Assembly: GCA_028551475.1 (NCBI GenBank)
Contig: CM052362.1
Location: 7,005,354 to 7,069,353, forward strand
Direction: 5' to 3'
DNA length: 64,000 nt
DNA from: Casuarina equisetifolia
Taxonomy: Eukaryota; Streptophyta; Magnoliopsida; Fagales; Casuarinaceae
Shown: positions 1 to 13,130 of the stretch, one piece after another
Layout of the letters: each line of letters begins with the position of its first letter
How positions within the stretch are numbered: the stretch's first letter is position 1
Made by a program: the position numbers and the translations under genes
The notes under the pieces: generated by a model
The model's input: the letters and a program-made list of their open reading frames with translations, nothing else
Told to the model about the DNA's origin: nothing
Databases searched by the model: none

Positions 1-1358
1 AAACAGCTTTAGTTCCCTCCAATGCTAGCAAATAAAAATTTGCTTTAGATGATACTCCACGGATAACAAATGTTACCCCTCGACAAACCCCAGTACTATT
101 TCACCGTTAGTAACCATTACTTCAAATTAACCATAATTTGTGATTTGGAGCCCTGCCTTTGTCACCACATCCTGATGCAAAAAATTATGGGAGCTCCCTG
201 AATCTAGCAAAAAGATGACCTTTGTTCCCTTTGGTTGGAGCTGACCTTCAAATTTCATGGCATGTAGGCTCCTAGCTCCATATATCACACTTAAAAAAAT
301 ACACAGAGTTGGCTAAGGCTTCGTGAGTTCTTCAAATTCGGCTTCAACTATACAAGCCTCAGCATCTGCTTCCTTTTCAACTTGAGGTGCTTCCAAGAAA
401 AACAAACATTTGCACCTATACCTGGGGCTGGATCTTTCATCATAATTATAATAGAGGCCCTTAGCATGATGCTCTACCATCTCACTAGAGGTTAGACGTT
501 TGATAGGGACAGTTGCCTTTTCTGTTTGCAGATTGGGGCTGCATAATGCTAAGAGCCTTGACCCAAGTATTGCAGTCTTCTAGCTAGAAAAGATGACTTA
601 GCTCATGATGCTACTGTCCTGGACTCATATAACTTAGCCACAATGATTGTTGTTGAGAGAGAAGAAGGCTTGGCTGCTTGCACGTCAATTCTGATGTTAT
701 CTTTTAAACCAGTAATAAAGTAACTAGTTTTCTACTATAGCGTGAGCCTTCCTGTTCAAATAAGTAGCTTTGTGAAATCCCTTTGATATTCTTCCATTAT
801 CCCACATTGGTGAAAGCGAATCAACTCGCCGTAATGGTCCTTGGTAACGGTTAGGTCCATAACGCTCTAGAAGATCAGCAATCAAAGTGGGCCAGCTAAG
901 TTCTTTGCCAGCATGCTCCTCTTGAAAGAGCTGGAACCATAGTTGCGTCTCTCCTTCTAAGTTCCATGAGGTGATTTCCACCTTTTCCTCCTCCTTTATG
1001 CGATGATACTTGAAGAACTTTTCAACATGAAGGATCCATTCAGTGGGGTCATCAACCCCATTATAGCATGGAAATTCTAGCTTGGCCTTAGGATGACAGT
1101 CCTCGAGACCTTTAATGCTATCGTGAGTTACTGGTTCATTTGGAAAAGGCCTTGAACTTGTCCCTCCACCATTGGCAACACCTTCTCTAGAAGAAAGAGG
1201 TTCTCCTTGCAAAGAACCTGCCCCATTGATCTTATCATTCACCGAGGAAAACATCTATTGCATAACCTCAGTAATCTCTCTGAAACATTGGTCCATTTCT
1301 TGCCCTAAGTATTCTTTCATCTGGTTAGCTATACCAGACTCTGGCTCCGATGCCACTT
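1..1358 (-). mobile_element. Ty3/gypsy retrotransposon, gag and protease region (continues past left edge)
   Basis: The minus strand encodes a plant Ty3 gag core at about 724-1254, with the family pattern of a tryptophan-rich helix region (DPTEWILHVEKFF, then LSWPTLIADLLERYG). Further on, at about 130-230, lies a retropepsin-like stretch with the DSGSSHNF active-site motif. A primer binding site resembling initiator-Met tRNA complement (TGGCATCGGAGCC) lies at 1343-1355, directly inside the LTR. Gag then protease, read leftward, fits Ty3/gypsy; a chromovirus lineage is likely but not proven. The reading frames carry several breaks. Reverse transcriptase and integrase would lie outside the window. 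Confidence 0.75.
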
Positions 1359-1901
1359 TGTTAAGTGCGGAAGTCACATATCGGGTTATAAGGTGAAAGG
1401 AGGGAGGTTGAGGCTTAAGGAAGAGATCTACATATCGCTTTTTCTTCCCAATCTTGGCTATGGGTAAAGAACGAACAAGAATTTGGGACTCTTTGAGGGA
1501 GTACCAACCTTCTTAGATAACTTGCAATTGCTTGTCTTTTTCTTACATCTTCCTTTATTTATAAAGATTGAGGCCCTTTGACATGCATGCTAGTCTTGAC
1601 TATCATGCCTAAATGAAAATAAAATAAGCCTCTTACAATAACAAAAGGTGGATCTACTAATCCACAAGTAACAAAATGATAGAGGAGCATTATGGACATA
1701 AAATAAAGGATTGGCCGACAATGACAAACTGGACACAACGGACATTGGATGTAGATGATACATGCTAAAATAAGACAAATGATACAGACTGAATTGAAGA
1801 TATGTTGGTACGTAGCAAGTTGTAATGACTAATCATGCATGCCAAAAACCTACTGCCAAAACCTGTTGCTCACAATGGATTTCATACACGTAACCGTAAC
1901 A
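1359..1901 (-). repeat. 5' LTR of the left-edge Ty3/gypsy element
   Basis: The stretch begins TGTTA and ends TAACA on the plus strand, a 5-base inverted end pair. Its inner end abuts the primer binding site. The length of about 543 bases is normal for the family. The partner LTR and the target duplication lie outside the window, so the outer end rests on the terminal inverted bases only. Confidence 0.55.
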
Positions 1902-1986
1902 GTGGGATGTTAAGAGTGACTCCAAATTTTTTCTTCCTTTTAAGATTGGCAAACAGATATGGTGACTAATTCAGCTCGAAAAGGAT

Positions 1987-3608
1987 TGTTGGGTTTTATA
2001 GCCTAACAAGAAGAGGGGTTTGAATTGTTTTTATACCAAACAATTGTTTCTTTCTAAAACTCTAATCAATTACTTTAACAACTCGTATAATAATATACAA
2101 TCAAACAGAAATATGTAATTAGAGAAAGAACAAGAGAATCAACACCAAATTTTACCATGGTGGTTCGGCACTCTATCTTAGAATCCTACGTCCACCCTCT
2201 TCTCCTTCAATCAAACTGATTGAAGTCCTCTTTACTCAATCTAATTAGGAGAACACGTTCTCCCTAATCTAACTAATCCCTTCTCAAAGGAATTACCGAG
2301 TCTGAATATAGATAATGATCAAAAGATCATATATAATAGCAAATCCCTAAATAATGTATCAATGTATGGGATATTATTGATCAAAGGAGCTATTTAAATG
2401 AATATATTAAGATACAAAGCTCCTATTACGAAATTCCCAATTTAGTGAAATTAGGGTTTTGGATTTTCCTAAAAATTTATGTGCAGAGAATGTTTATAGG
2501 TGAAATCAGCACACAAATAATGTTATACAAGCTATAATTAATGATATGATCAAAGATTGAACCGAATAATCGAATATCACCCAGAGCTTATGAACCACTG
2601 AATGATGTATGATCTCGAATCAAATGGCAAGTAGGTTGAGTAGATTATCTTCACAAAGAGAATGTTTCAAATAGATGTTTCTCATCATTGAACTTAAACC
2701 TTCATGAACACATCTTCATTAAATAGAAGCAAATCTAGGGTTTTCTTTTCGAGTTAAACCTAAACCATAGCCTTCTATCTGTTGGGAATAGTAGACTATC
2801 CATTAAATCAGCCTCATTTCAACCTTTTGATTTAAAATTCGACCGTTCTGAGAACCCGTCTCCTCTAGATTCATCTCGTTGAAGCTTCAGCGCTTGAGAG
2901 AGACGAAGGTAGTGTCGAGGTGAGAATGACGCAGCTAGGGCATGACCTTTTGAGAGATAAGTGTCTCTTATGTGCCCTTAAGTGAAACGACGTCGTAGCC
3001 AGCAATCGTATCAAAGAAGCTTTTGATGTGATCAAGACGACACCGTAATGGAAGCCTCTGATAATGATGAATGCGACATCGTAATGGGAATGGGATCAAG
3101 CAGGCTGATGTGAACTTGGGCCGTACCTATGTTCTCACAGTCCAACAGTAAAAGTCCAGTCCAGTAAAACTATATATATTCAGCATGTATACCAGGTCCA
3201 ATATCAACATGGTCCAATAACAATACTCGGTCCAATATTAACACATTTATAATGTATTGCATACATTAAACTTAAGCTCATATATTGTTCCTGCAATTTC
3301 ACCAAGCCAAGTATCATATTCCTAAAAATTATATTCAAGTATATTACATATTTCTTGAAGAAATATTTAAATAAATAATATATTTAAATAATCAACATTT
3401 ATTTGAATATGTGTAACAAATACTTTAAGAGTATATTTTATGAGAGAATGTAGGAACCCGGTTACTTTATAATATCATTAATTGATATTATAATTTGTAC
3501 ACCTTTTACTTCCTATAGTTTTTTTTTGCACATTTAAAAACACATAATTTGAGAATTAATATTTATAAGAAAATATTTTTAGTCACAACAAAACCCTATT
3601 TTCCAACA
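1987..3608 (-). repeat. 3' LTR of copia element A
   Basis: Starts TGTTGG and ends CCAACA; same length as the LTR at 9038-10659 and about 94% alike by eye. The polypurine tract, written on the plus strand as ATCTCCCCATTTTTG, starts at 3609. The LTR carries the palindromic U3 block at 3447-3516 and the stem-loop block at about 2150-2295. Confidence 0.92.
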
Positions 3609-4087
3609 ATCTCCCCATTTTTGATGATAACAAAATATATTTCAATAGTCTTGCACATGTCATCAAATATCAATTATGTTTTTCAAAAGGAACATAACTC
3701 AACATTGCATCATGGATACATTTTTATGATCAAACGCATGTCTCCTATGCATGTGACTAGCAAAGTTCGAAAGTTTGTATAGAACATTCAGAAATTTGGT
3801 TAAATAGGGGTGATATGTATATGTATCCCACATTCTGCACTAATAGTCAGAAATGAGATTTCACATGTGCACACTATTCTTTTCCCCTTTTTGTCATAAG
3901 CAAAAGGAATAATTATGCAAGTAAGCAGGACAGGATACAGTAAAAAAAAATGAGCAGGCAGCAATTGAATGGAGAGAAAGGTAGGGTACTGACTGGAGGT
4001 TGTATGAGTAAAGGTGGAGCCACTCCCCCTTAAACCAAGCAGTTTGAAGAACAATGAAAGAATAGAGAGATATCAATAATAGACAAT

Positions 4088-5568
4088 TTAAAGATTTTTA
4101 GGGAGTAACATTCCAAGTTCTCGTGTAAGAGCATAAAATCTATCCTTTGATAAAGGTTTTGTTAAGATATCAACAATTTGCTGGTCAATATTCACAAATT
4201 CAAGCAGAACATCACCTTTTTGAACATGATCCCGAATGAAATGATGTCTAATTTCTATGTGCTTTGTTTTAGAGTGTTGGATAGGATTCCTAGTGAGATT
4301 TATGGCACTTGTGTTATCACATTTTTGTGGAACTTTGTGTGATAAGATTCCATAATCCTCTAACTGCTGTTTCATCCATAAGATTTAAGCACAACTATTA
4401 GTAGTAGTAATATATTCTTCTTTAGTGGAGAAAGAGCTACACAGTTTTGTTTCTTAGAGTGCCAAGAAATAAGCATATTTTCGAGATAGTGACATCCACC
4501 ACTCATACTCTTCCTATCTAGTTTGTAGCCAACATAATTAAAGTCACAAAATGCATGCAAATCTAGAGTGGTGTCTTTAGGGTACCAGATTCCTAGGGAA
4601 ACCGTGTCTCTAAGATATCTAAATATCCTTTTAACAACAACTAAATGGTGTTCTTTAGGATTGGATTGATATCTAGCACATAAACATACACTAAACATGA
4701 TATCCGGTCTGGATGCAGTTAAGTATAGTAAGGAGCCAATCATGCCACAATACAATTTCGTGTCTACACTAATTCCATCTATATCGTTAGATAATGATAG
4801 AGAAGTGCTCATTGGTGTGTTCATTGGTTTTGGATCATGCATCTTGTATTTCTTGAGCAATTCATTTATGTATTTGGTTTGACTTAAAAAGGTCCCTTTA
4901 TTGGTTTGTTTGATTTGCAATCCAAGAAGGTATGTTAATTCACCCATCATGCTCATTTCAAATTCACTTTGCATGCATGCAGCAAATTCTTTACATAATT
5001 TAGAATTAGTAGAACCAAACATGATATCATCAACATATATTTGAACAATCAAAATTTATTTTCCTTTGTTCTTTATAAATAATGTGTTATCCACTTTCCC
5101 TTTTCTGAAATCATGATTAATTAAGAGTGAACTTAATTTATCATACCAAGCCCGTGGAGCTTGTTTCAAATCATATAAAGCTTTTGATAATTTAAATACA
5201 TGATTTGAATAAATTGGATCTTCAAATCCAGGTGGTTGTTTAACATATACTTCTTCTTTTATAATACCATTCAAAAATGCACTTTTAACATCCATTTGAA
5301 ATAAGGTAAAGTTCATACAACAAACAAATGCAAGTAAGATCCGAATAGCTTCCAATCTAGCTCCAAGTGCAAATGTTTCATCATAGTCAATTCCTTCTTC
5401 TTGACTATATCCTTGTGCCACCAATCTAGCCTTATTTCTAGTGATGGTACCATTTTCATCTAGTTTGTTCCGAAATACCCATTTTGTACCTATGACCAGA
5501 TGATCCTTTGGTCTAAGAACTAGGTTCCAAACTTTGCTTCTTTCAAACTGATTCAATTCTTCTTGCAT
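4088..5568 (-). mobile_element. Element A: reverse transcriptase and RNase H part
   Basis: At 5056-5568 lie copia reverse transcriptase signatures ([43 protein letters not shown]). At 4372-5052 lie the YVDD catalytic box (IYVDDIMFGS), the MMGELTYLLGLQIKQ block and [16 protein letters not shown]. The RNase H tail with CDNTSAINL and SKTKHIEIRHHFIRDHV is at 4088-4375. Residue patterns match the SIRE/Maximus branch. The RNase H end to LTR gap (3609-4087) is AT-rich; I see no envelope-like gene in it. Confidence 0.88.
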
Positions 5569-5577
5569 AGCAAGAAG

Positions 5578-7222
5578 CTAGTTTTCATCCTCAAGAGCTT
5601 CATCTACTTTCTTAGGCTCTACTTGAGATAAAAAGGCTTGATGTTCACATGTATTGTGAACCCGAGACCTTGTGCTTACGCTAACATATGGATCACCTAT
5701 AATGTGATCGTGATCTACTTCATTCCTAACTCTAGGGAAGGAAGGTTCTCTAGTTTCAGACTCTTTCTCAACTTCAGCTCTATTTGGAATACTTTTAGTT
5801 CCACCATTTGCTTCGGTCTCTAGAATGCCTTGGCATTCATCCTCAAACTTAACACGAATTGATTCTTCTACAACTAAAGTGCATTTATTAAATATTCTAT
5901 ATGCTTTACTTGTGTGAGAGTATCCAAGAAATATTCCTTCATCACTTTTGGAATCAAATTTCCCTAGTGATTCCTTTTCGTGATTCAAGATAAAACATTT
6001 ACTTCCAAAAACATGAAAATATGAAATGTTTGGTTTTCTTTCAAAGAATAACTCAAATGGTGTCTCTTTCAAAATAGGTCTTATTAATGCACGATTTGAA
6101 ATATATCATGCTGTATTTATAGCTTCTCCCCAAAAGTGTTTTGGAAGATTGTATTCACATATCATGGTCCTAGCCATCTTTTGAAGTGTTCTATTTTTCC
6201 TTTCAACAACACCATTTTGTTGTGGTGTTCTAGGAGCTGAAAAATTATGTGAAATATCATTTTCTGAACAAAATTTTTCAAAAAGTTGGTTTTCAAATTC
6301 TCCACCATGATCAGTCCTTATTTTTACAATTGAAAAACCTTTTTCATTTTGATCCATTTTACAAAATTCAGCAAATTTTTCAAATGCTTCATCTTTCCTA
6401 GCAAGCATATATGTCCATGTGAATCTAGAATAGTCATCTATAATAACTAAGACATATTGTTTACCATTCAATGTTGCTGTTCTCATAGGACTGAAAAGGT
6501 CCATGTGCAGTATTTCTAATGGTTTAGATGTGCTCACCACAACCTTCGATTTGAAGCTACTTTGTGTGTGTTTGACCTTAATGCATGCTTCACATATTCT
6601 ATCATTGTTGAATTCTAAAGAAGGAAGACCTTTTACTAAATTATACTTATACAATTTTTCTATTAATCCCAGACCCACATGTCCTAGCTTTCTATGCCAC
6701 AACCAAGCATCAATATTTTTATTTACAACTAAACATGTTTGTTCAACATTCATCTTGCTCAAATCAAGCACATAGATATTGTCTTTTCTTTTTCCAACAG
6801 TTTTATGGTTAGCTTACGCAACAAGACAACTTTCTTTTCCAAATTTTATTTTGAATCCTTTATCACACAATTGACTTATGCTAAGTAAGTTAAATTTTAG
6901 CTCATCTACAAGTAACACTTTAGATATGAGTAGGGTGTTAAATTTACCTATCGTTCCCATTCCTCTTATTCTTCCTTTGGAGTTATCTCCAAAAGATACC
7001 GTACCTCCATTTTTCAACTCAAGCATTGAGAAGAGATCCCTCATCCCAGTCATGTGTCAAGAGCATTTGCTGTCCAAAATCCACATGTTCTTGAGCTTTT
7101 TGTTCCTTATTTGTGCCTTTATATCCTGCAGAAACAAATTTAATTGTTGGAGTGCTTGGTACCCTTTTTACTTTAGGTTCATGAGTGTTAGTTTGACTTA
7201 GATTTTTGTCATTCTTAGGCAA
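5578..7222 (-). mobile_element. Element A: protease, GAG-pre-integrase and integrase part
   Basis: At 6106-6771 lies a GAG-pre-integrase motif (WLWHRKLGHVGLGLIEKL, then CEACIKVKHTQSSF). The integrase core follows (LHMDLFSPMRT, IIDDYSRFTWTYML, IRTDHGGEF, TPQQNGVVERKNRTL). At 6814-7053 is the protease-side GTVSFGDNSKGRIRGMG block. The integrase tail (FELFFERKPNISYFHVFGSKC) is at 5578-6072. The order is that of Ty1/copia. Confidence 0.88.
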
Positions 7223-8069
7223 CCAAAGTTTCTTTACTTTGTAAGCGTTTCTAAGTCTTATAGGACATTTATTAAAATCATGACCATAATAACTACAGAA
7301 AGAGCATTTATTTTTATGCAGTGGAATTAACCATTCTCTTTCCTTAAAGAAATGAGTAAATTATCTTGATTTATCATTTAATTTATACCCTAGTCCCGCC
7401 TTATCATATATACCTCTTTTAGAGTTTAGAATTCTGTCTAACATGCAACTACCATTTGTAAATTTCTGTAATAGCAAGTTACTTGCATCAAGTTTTGATT
7501 TCAAGTCACAGTTTTCTTTTTCCAGTTCACGGATTCTATTTTTAAGATTTTTAGCACATACATGTGAATTATTTTCTGCATGTAAATATTTCAATATTAG
7601 AAGATACACTAACACCATAGAAAGTTTCTGTACCTAATTTCATGTTTTTAGATTTTCCTTGTTTTTCATGCATATCATTCATACAAGCATCATACTTCAT
7701 ATATGCATTGGTAGAAATAACAATGTCATCATTCAAAAAGATCACGACATTTTTCTTTTCAGTTTGATCTCTACATGCAATAGGTTTTGTACTTTGTTTG
7801 TCAATATAATCAATTTTTTGTACAAAAGTCAAATGTTCCTATTTTTCAAATTTATTTTTTGCTTTTAACTTTTTGTATTTTTCTTTTAATTTATTTGTAT
7901 ATTCAACTAGGTCAGAAAAAGCAGTTTCTAATCCAGAATTTATTTAAAGAAACAATTCAGAATCGTTTACCTTGTGATCTTCTTCTTCCTGAAGAGTTGC
8001 TGTTGCAGTTAGGCATAGATGTGCAACCTCTTCTTGAGTTTCTTCATCAGATGAGGAGTTCTCATCATC

Positions 8070-8975
8070 CTAGGCAGCAATCATTGCCTTCTTTTTGTTC
8101 TTGTTGTTTCTCTTCTTGATTGTTGGACAATCAATCTTGATATATCCTGGTTTCCTACATTCATAGCACACATTCTCCCTATGTTCATTTAATTCTTTTC
8201 TCCTATTTTGTCCTATATTTTTGTTTAAGCCTTTTCTTAGAAATTTTCTAAACCTTCTAGCTATAAGGGCTACTTCATCATTTTTTGACTTTTCTTCTTC
8301 AACCTTTTCAACTTCTATTTTAAGTGCAAGTGATCTCCTATTTTCCTTTTCTTTCTCTCTTCTCATAAGCTGCATTTCATGAGTCTTAAGAGAACCTAGT
8401 AGATCATCTAAGGTTAGCACTTCTAGGTCATGAGCTTCTTCTATAGCCATCTTTTTAGGATCCCAACTCTTGGGTAGGGATACTAACATTTTTCTCACCA
8501 TTTCCTCATTTGTATAGGTTTTGCCTAGTAACTTCAGTTCAAAAATAATTTTAGTAAACTTACCAAACATATCACTAATAGTTTCAGAATCTTTCATGAC
8601 AAATAGTTTATAATAATGTGTAAGCATGTTAACCTTAGAAGACTTTACCTTTTTAGTTCCTTCATAGATGACTTCTAACTTATTCCAAATTTCTTTACCA
8701 GTGGTGCAAGAGGATACTTTGTTAAATTCATGTGCTCTAAGACCACTATAGATCAGGTTCATGGACTTAGCATTTAACCTCATTATTTTAGCTTCATTTT
8801 TTGACCATTCATCAGTTTCGGGTAATGTAATACCCTTCCTGATTACTTGCCAAGCTTCTAGATCTTGGCCTATTATGAAGACTTGCATTAATTGTTTCCA
8901 ATGCCTAAAATTAATGCCATCAAACAAGGGAGGTTTATTAAACCCCGTAACAACTAACCCTTTTTTAGAAGCCAT
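8070..8975 (-). mobile_element. Element A: gag part
   Basis: A 301-residue open stretch begins MASKKGLVVTGFNKPPLFDG and contains the copia gag (UBN2-type) pattern HWKQLMQVFI, TNEEMVRKMLVSLPKSWDPK and LDDLLGSLKTHEMQL. A zinc-knuckle-like CYECRKPGYIKIDC stretch and a lysine-rich tail follow. A predicted coiled-coil linker rich in Glu, Lys and Asn lies at 7361-7832, between gag and protease. The start lies about 60 bases inside the primer binding site. Confidence 0.85.
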
Positions 8976-9037
8976 AATGTAGATTTACTCTAGGATGTTA
9001 GTCCTTTTAATTAAAGAACCTAGCTCTAGATGCCAAT

Positions 9038-10659
9038 TGTTGGGTTTTATGGCCTAACAAGAAGGGGGGTTGAATTGTTTTTATACCAAACAATTGTTTC
9101 TTTCTAAAACTCTAATCAATTACTTTAACAACTCGTATAAAATATGCAATCAAACAAAAATATGTAATCAGAGAAAGAACAAGAGAATCAACATCAAATT
9201 TTACCACGGTGGTTTGGCACTCTATCTTAGAGTCCTACGTCCACTTTCTTCTCCTTCAATCAAACTGATTGAAGTCCTCTTTACTCAATCTGATTAGGAG
9301 AACACGTTCTTCTTAATTTAACTGATCCCTTCTCAAAGGAATTACCAAGTCTGAATACAGATAATGATCAAAAGATCATATACAATAGCAAATCCCCAAA
9401 TAATGTATCAATGTATGGGATATTACTGATCAAAGGAGCTATTCATACAAATATATCAAGATACAAAGCTTCTATTACGAAATCCCCAATTTGGTGAAAT
9501 TAGGGTTTTGGATTTTCCTTAAAATTTATGTGTAGAGAATGTTTATAAGTGAAATCAGCACACAAATAATGTTATACAAGCTATAATTGATGATATGATC
9601 AAAGATTGAACTGAATAATCGAATATCACCAAGAGCTTGTGAACCACTGAATGATGTATGATCTCGAATCAAATGGCAAGTAGGTTGAGTAGATTATCTT
9701 CACAAAGAGAATGTTTCAAATAGATGTTTCTCATCATCGAACTTAAACCTTCACGAACACATCTTCATTAAATAGAAGCAAATCTAGGGTTTTCTTTTCG
9801 AGTCAAACCTGAACCATAGCCTTTTATCCGTTGGGAATAGTAGACTGTCCATCAAATTAGCCTCATTTCAACCTTTTGATTCAAAATCCGACCGTTCTGA
9901 CAACCCGTCTCCTCCAGATTCATCCCGTTGAAGCTTCAGTGCTTGAGAGAGATAAAGGCAACGTCGGGGTGAGAATGACGCATCTAGGGCATGACCCCTT
10001 GAGAGATAAGCGTCTCTTATGTGCCCTTAAGTGAGACGACGTCGTAGCCAGCAAGCGTATCAAAGAAGCTTATGATGTGATCAAGACGACACCATAATGA
10101 AAGCCTCTGATAATGATCAATGCGACAACGTAATGGGAACGAGATCAGGCAAGCTGACGTGAACTTGGGCCACACCTATGTTCTCACAATCCAACAGTAA
10201 AAGTCTAGTCCAGTAAAACTATATATATTCAGCATGTATACCCAGTCCAATATCAACATGGTCCAATAACAATACTTGGTCCAATATTAATACATTTATA
10301 ATGTATTGCATACATTGAACTTAAGCTCATATATTGTTCCTGCAATTTCACCAAACCAAGTATCATATTCTTAAAAAATATATTCAAGTATATTACATAT
10401 TTCTTGAAGAAATATTTAAATAAATAATATATTTAAATAATCAACATTTATTTGAATATGTGTAAAAAATACTTTAAGAGTATATTTTATGAGAGAATGT
10501 AGGAACTCGGTTACTTTATAATATCATTAATTGATATTATAATTTGTACACCTTTTACTTCCTATAGTTTTTCTTTTTGCACATTTAAAAAAACATAATT
10601 TGAGGATTGATATTTATAAAAAAATATTTTTAGTCACAACAAAACCCTATTTTCCAACA
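9038..10659 (-). repeat. 5' LTR of copia element A
   Basis: TGTTGG...CCAACA, 1622 bases, the partner of 1987-3608. It abuts the primer binding site at 9023-9035. It contains the palindrome at 10516-10542 and the stem-loop block at about 9197-9345. Confidence 0.92.
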
Positions 10660-10681
10660 AGGTTATCATAATCTCCATACC

Positions 10682-11410
10682 ATCTTTTGCTCCACCAAGA
10701 ACACCCACATTGATTCTTTCGATTTTAGAACCAACACCATTTAGTGCAGATAAAATGACAGAGAAGCTTCAAACGTTAGAGATGATTTCAATTGAGATCA
10801 TTGATTGCTGAAATGTGGTTTCTATTGCAGAGAAATAGGATTGGCCATGCTAGTTCTCTTTCAACTTTGTCTATTAAGAATTGTAGAAACTAACATGAAA
10901 CTAATGCGAGAAACTATGGTTTGCAACTCTAAAAAGGTCTCAATGAAATCTTTGAACAAATAATGATAATTAAGTTTGCACTTATTATTCCTAACGAAGA
11001 ATATAGAATCATAATGGAGAATGAAGATTGAAGATGAATGGGTTTCATCAATGTCATATATTCTTTGAAGTTTTAGAGGTGAGGTCTTGCTCATTAGCTT
11101 ATACTGATATCCTAGCAAGTTGTTTTAATGATAAGCAGGGTAAATCGAACAACTATCAGTCACCATGAGGATTTATGCATGGAGGAGCCATAGGAATCTG
11201 GTTTCTTCAATACAATACAAATCTTGCAATATACATTAACTAATATGGGTAGCATATCCAAGATAAATGGGTGCAACATCAGCCACGTTAAGCCCACAAG
11301 ATTGGCTTGGGGAAGCTATAGATGACAAAATTGTATTTATTTGGGTCTAGATTTTGTCACAATGCATGATAATTAGTCAACTTGTGTAACAATTTGTATA
11401 AATTTGAAAG
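10682..11410. repeat. Host segment, left copy of an old duplication
   Basis: This stretch matches about 42840-43675 in the same orientation. Shared runs include AGATGATTTCAATTGAGATCA, TTTGAACAAATAATGATA and GAATGAAGATTGAAGATGAA, with short gaps between them. The right copy lies just upstream of the minus-strand B3/DUF313 pseudogene, so this may be the upstream flank of a second, lost gene copy. Insertions of A and J crowd its two sides. No coding sequence was recognised in it. Confidence 0.6.
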
Positions 11411-11599
11411 GAGATGAAAAGGAGAAAAGGAAGCTTTGGGAATGATATGTGATCTAATGGGCATAAGGTCAATTTATAATAAATACAAACAATTCCTTTT
11501 TTTGTACAATATTATAATTCCCAAAATAATTCAATTTATGAAACACTTAAGGGAAAGAAATATTCACTTGATACTCATAAATGAGACATATCTCTAACA

Positions 11600-13130
11600 T
11601 TCCCCTTTTAAGTTGGTGGCTTATAGATATTGAAGACACTAAGCTTGTTCATGAAATACATGTGTTGTCTTTGACAAAAGGGTTTAGTAAAAGTGTTTAT
11701 TGGCTATTTTATGGTTCTAATCCTTTTGGTTTTGATCACCCTTTCCTAAATCTTGTCTTTGGTGAAATGGCAATCAACTTCAATGTGTTTCATTCTCTTG
11801 TGCATTATCATATTCGCTACAAGTTTGAGGGTTATGTCATTATCACAAAACAAGGTAGTTGGTCCCCAAATTCGTAGTCCAAGATCCTGTAGCAAACCTC
11901 ATATCCATATTATCTCATAGATAGTTTTGGCTATAGCTCAATACTCTGACTTAGCTGATGATATAGAGATAGTTGACTATTTCTTTGTCTTTTAAGATAA
12001 TGGAGAAGCTCCCAACTTCACACAGAAACCAATGATGAATCTCTTGGTCATAGGACATGTGGCATAATCTGTACCACAATATGTTATCATTTTCGAGTTA
12101 CTCAAGACAAAAGAATCCTAAGTCCTAGACATACTTTTAGATATTTCATAACTTTCAATGATGCATTCATGTAAGACTATTTAGGCTCATGCATAAATTG
12201 ACTAAGAATCTGAACTACATAAAAAATATCCAATCTAGTTAGTTTGAGATAAATGAGTTTCCTAACAAGTTACTAATAGCTAGAGGAATCTTTTAGGATT
12301 AGATCCTCCTCTAGGGGTGATATCCCAACATCATACTTAATTGTTGTCAATTTAATGTTTTGTTCAATGGGTATAACAACAGGATAACATCTTAATGGTT
12401 TGGCTTTCAAATATGATTTCTAAAACATTCTTATGTTGGCTGAGGCAAATTCCTTTTTTGGAGTGGGCGATCTCAACACTAAGGAAATATTTAGGTGGTC
12501 CTAAGTCTTTGATATGAAAAGTGGAATGCGCATAGTTCTTGAAATCCTTGATGGCAATGCCATTATTCCTCATAATCAAAATATCATTGACATATATGAG
12601 CAAATAAATAAAAGATGTACCTTATGACCATATAAAGAGAGCATAATCATGCTGAGATTGTTGAAAATGTACATTAATAAGAGCAACAGCGAATTTTGCA
12701 TACCATTTACAAAGTCGACCTACATGCAACTCCCTTTAGCTGCATAATCCCTATGGAAGGTTCATATAGATTTCTTTGTCTAAATTTCCGTATAAAAAAG
12801 CATTGTGGATGTCCATATGGTAGAGGGACTAATACTAAAAGGCAACTAGGGCAATGAAGGAATGAACAATAATCTCTTTGGTAATAGGATAAAAAGTCTC
12901 TTGATAATCAAAACCTTCTTTCTAAGTGAACCCTTTAACAGCAAGATGAGCTTTGTAATATTCAACCGAACCAATCAGCATGATATGTAATCTTGTAAAC
13001 CCACTTACAACCAATTAGTTTGCGTTGAGGAGGTAAAGGGACAAGATCCCAAGTTTGATTCTTAACAAGAGTACATATCTTAACCTTTATGGCTTATTGC
13101 CAACGAGGATCCTTGGTAGCCTTAAAACAA
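11600..13130 (-). mobile_element. Element J: reverse transcriptase and RNase H remains
   Basis: At 12364-12603 the minus strand reads LLIYVNDILIMRNNG-like and HIKDLGPPKYFLSVEIAHS, the copia catalytic and following blocks. Other reverse transcriptase pieces (YKAHLAVKGF, YHMDIHNAFLYGNL) lie at about 12700-13000. RNase H residues LFCDNDITLKLVANM and KHIEVDCHFTKDKI lie at about 11740-11860. The IKDLGPLKYFLG pattern suggests a different copia branch from A and B. Confidence 0.72.

Larger units (their letters stand above)
1987..10659 (-). mobile_element. Full-length copia retrotransposon A (SIRE-like), a fossil
   Basis: Two 1622-base LTRs flank a complete copia-type interior in the order gag, protease, integrase, reverse transcriptase, RNase H on the minus strand. 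The LTR ends are TGTTGG...CCAACA. A purine tract adjoins the left LTR, and an initiator-Met-like primer site (TGGCATCTAGAGC, 9023-9035) adjoins the right LTR. Flanking 5-mers are AGGAT and AGGTT, a target duplication with one change. A by-eye comparison of about 440 LTR bases gives 6-7% difference, mostly transitions. At a plant rate near 1.3e-8 per site per year this suggests roughly two to three million years. All parts are present, but the coding region has about half a dozen or more breaks. Confidence 0.9.

Noticed and set aside
3609-4087. Short frames between the pol end and the LTR of element A as an envelope-like gene
   Set aside because: The frames are short, overlap each other and follow AT-rich composition; no membrane-protein pattern beyond that expected by chance.
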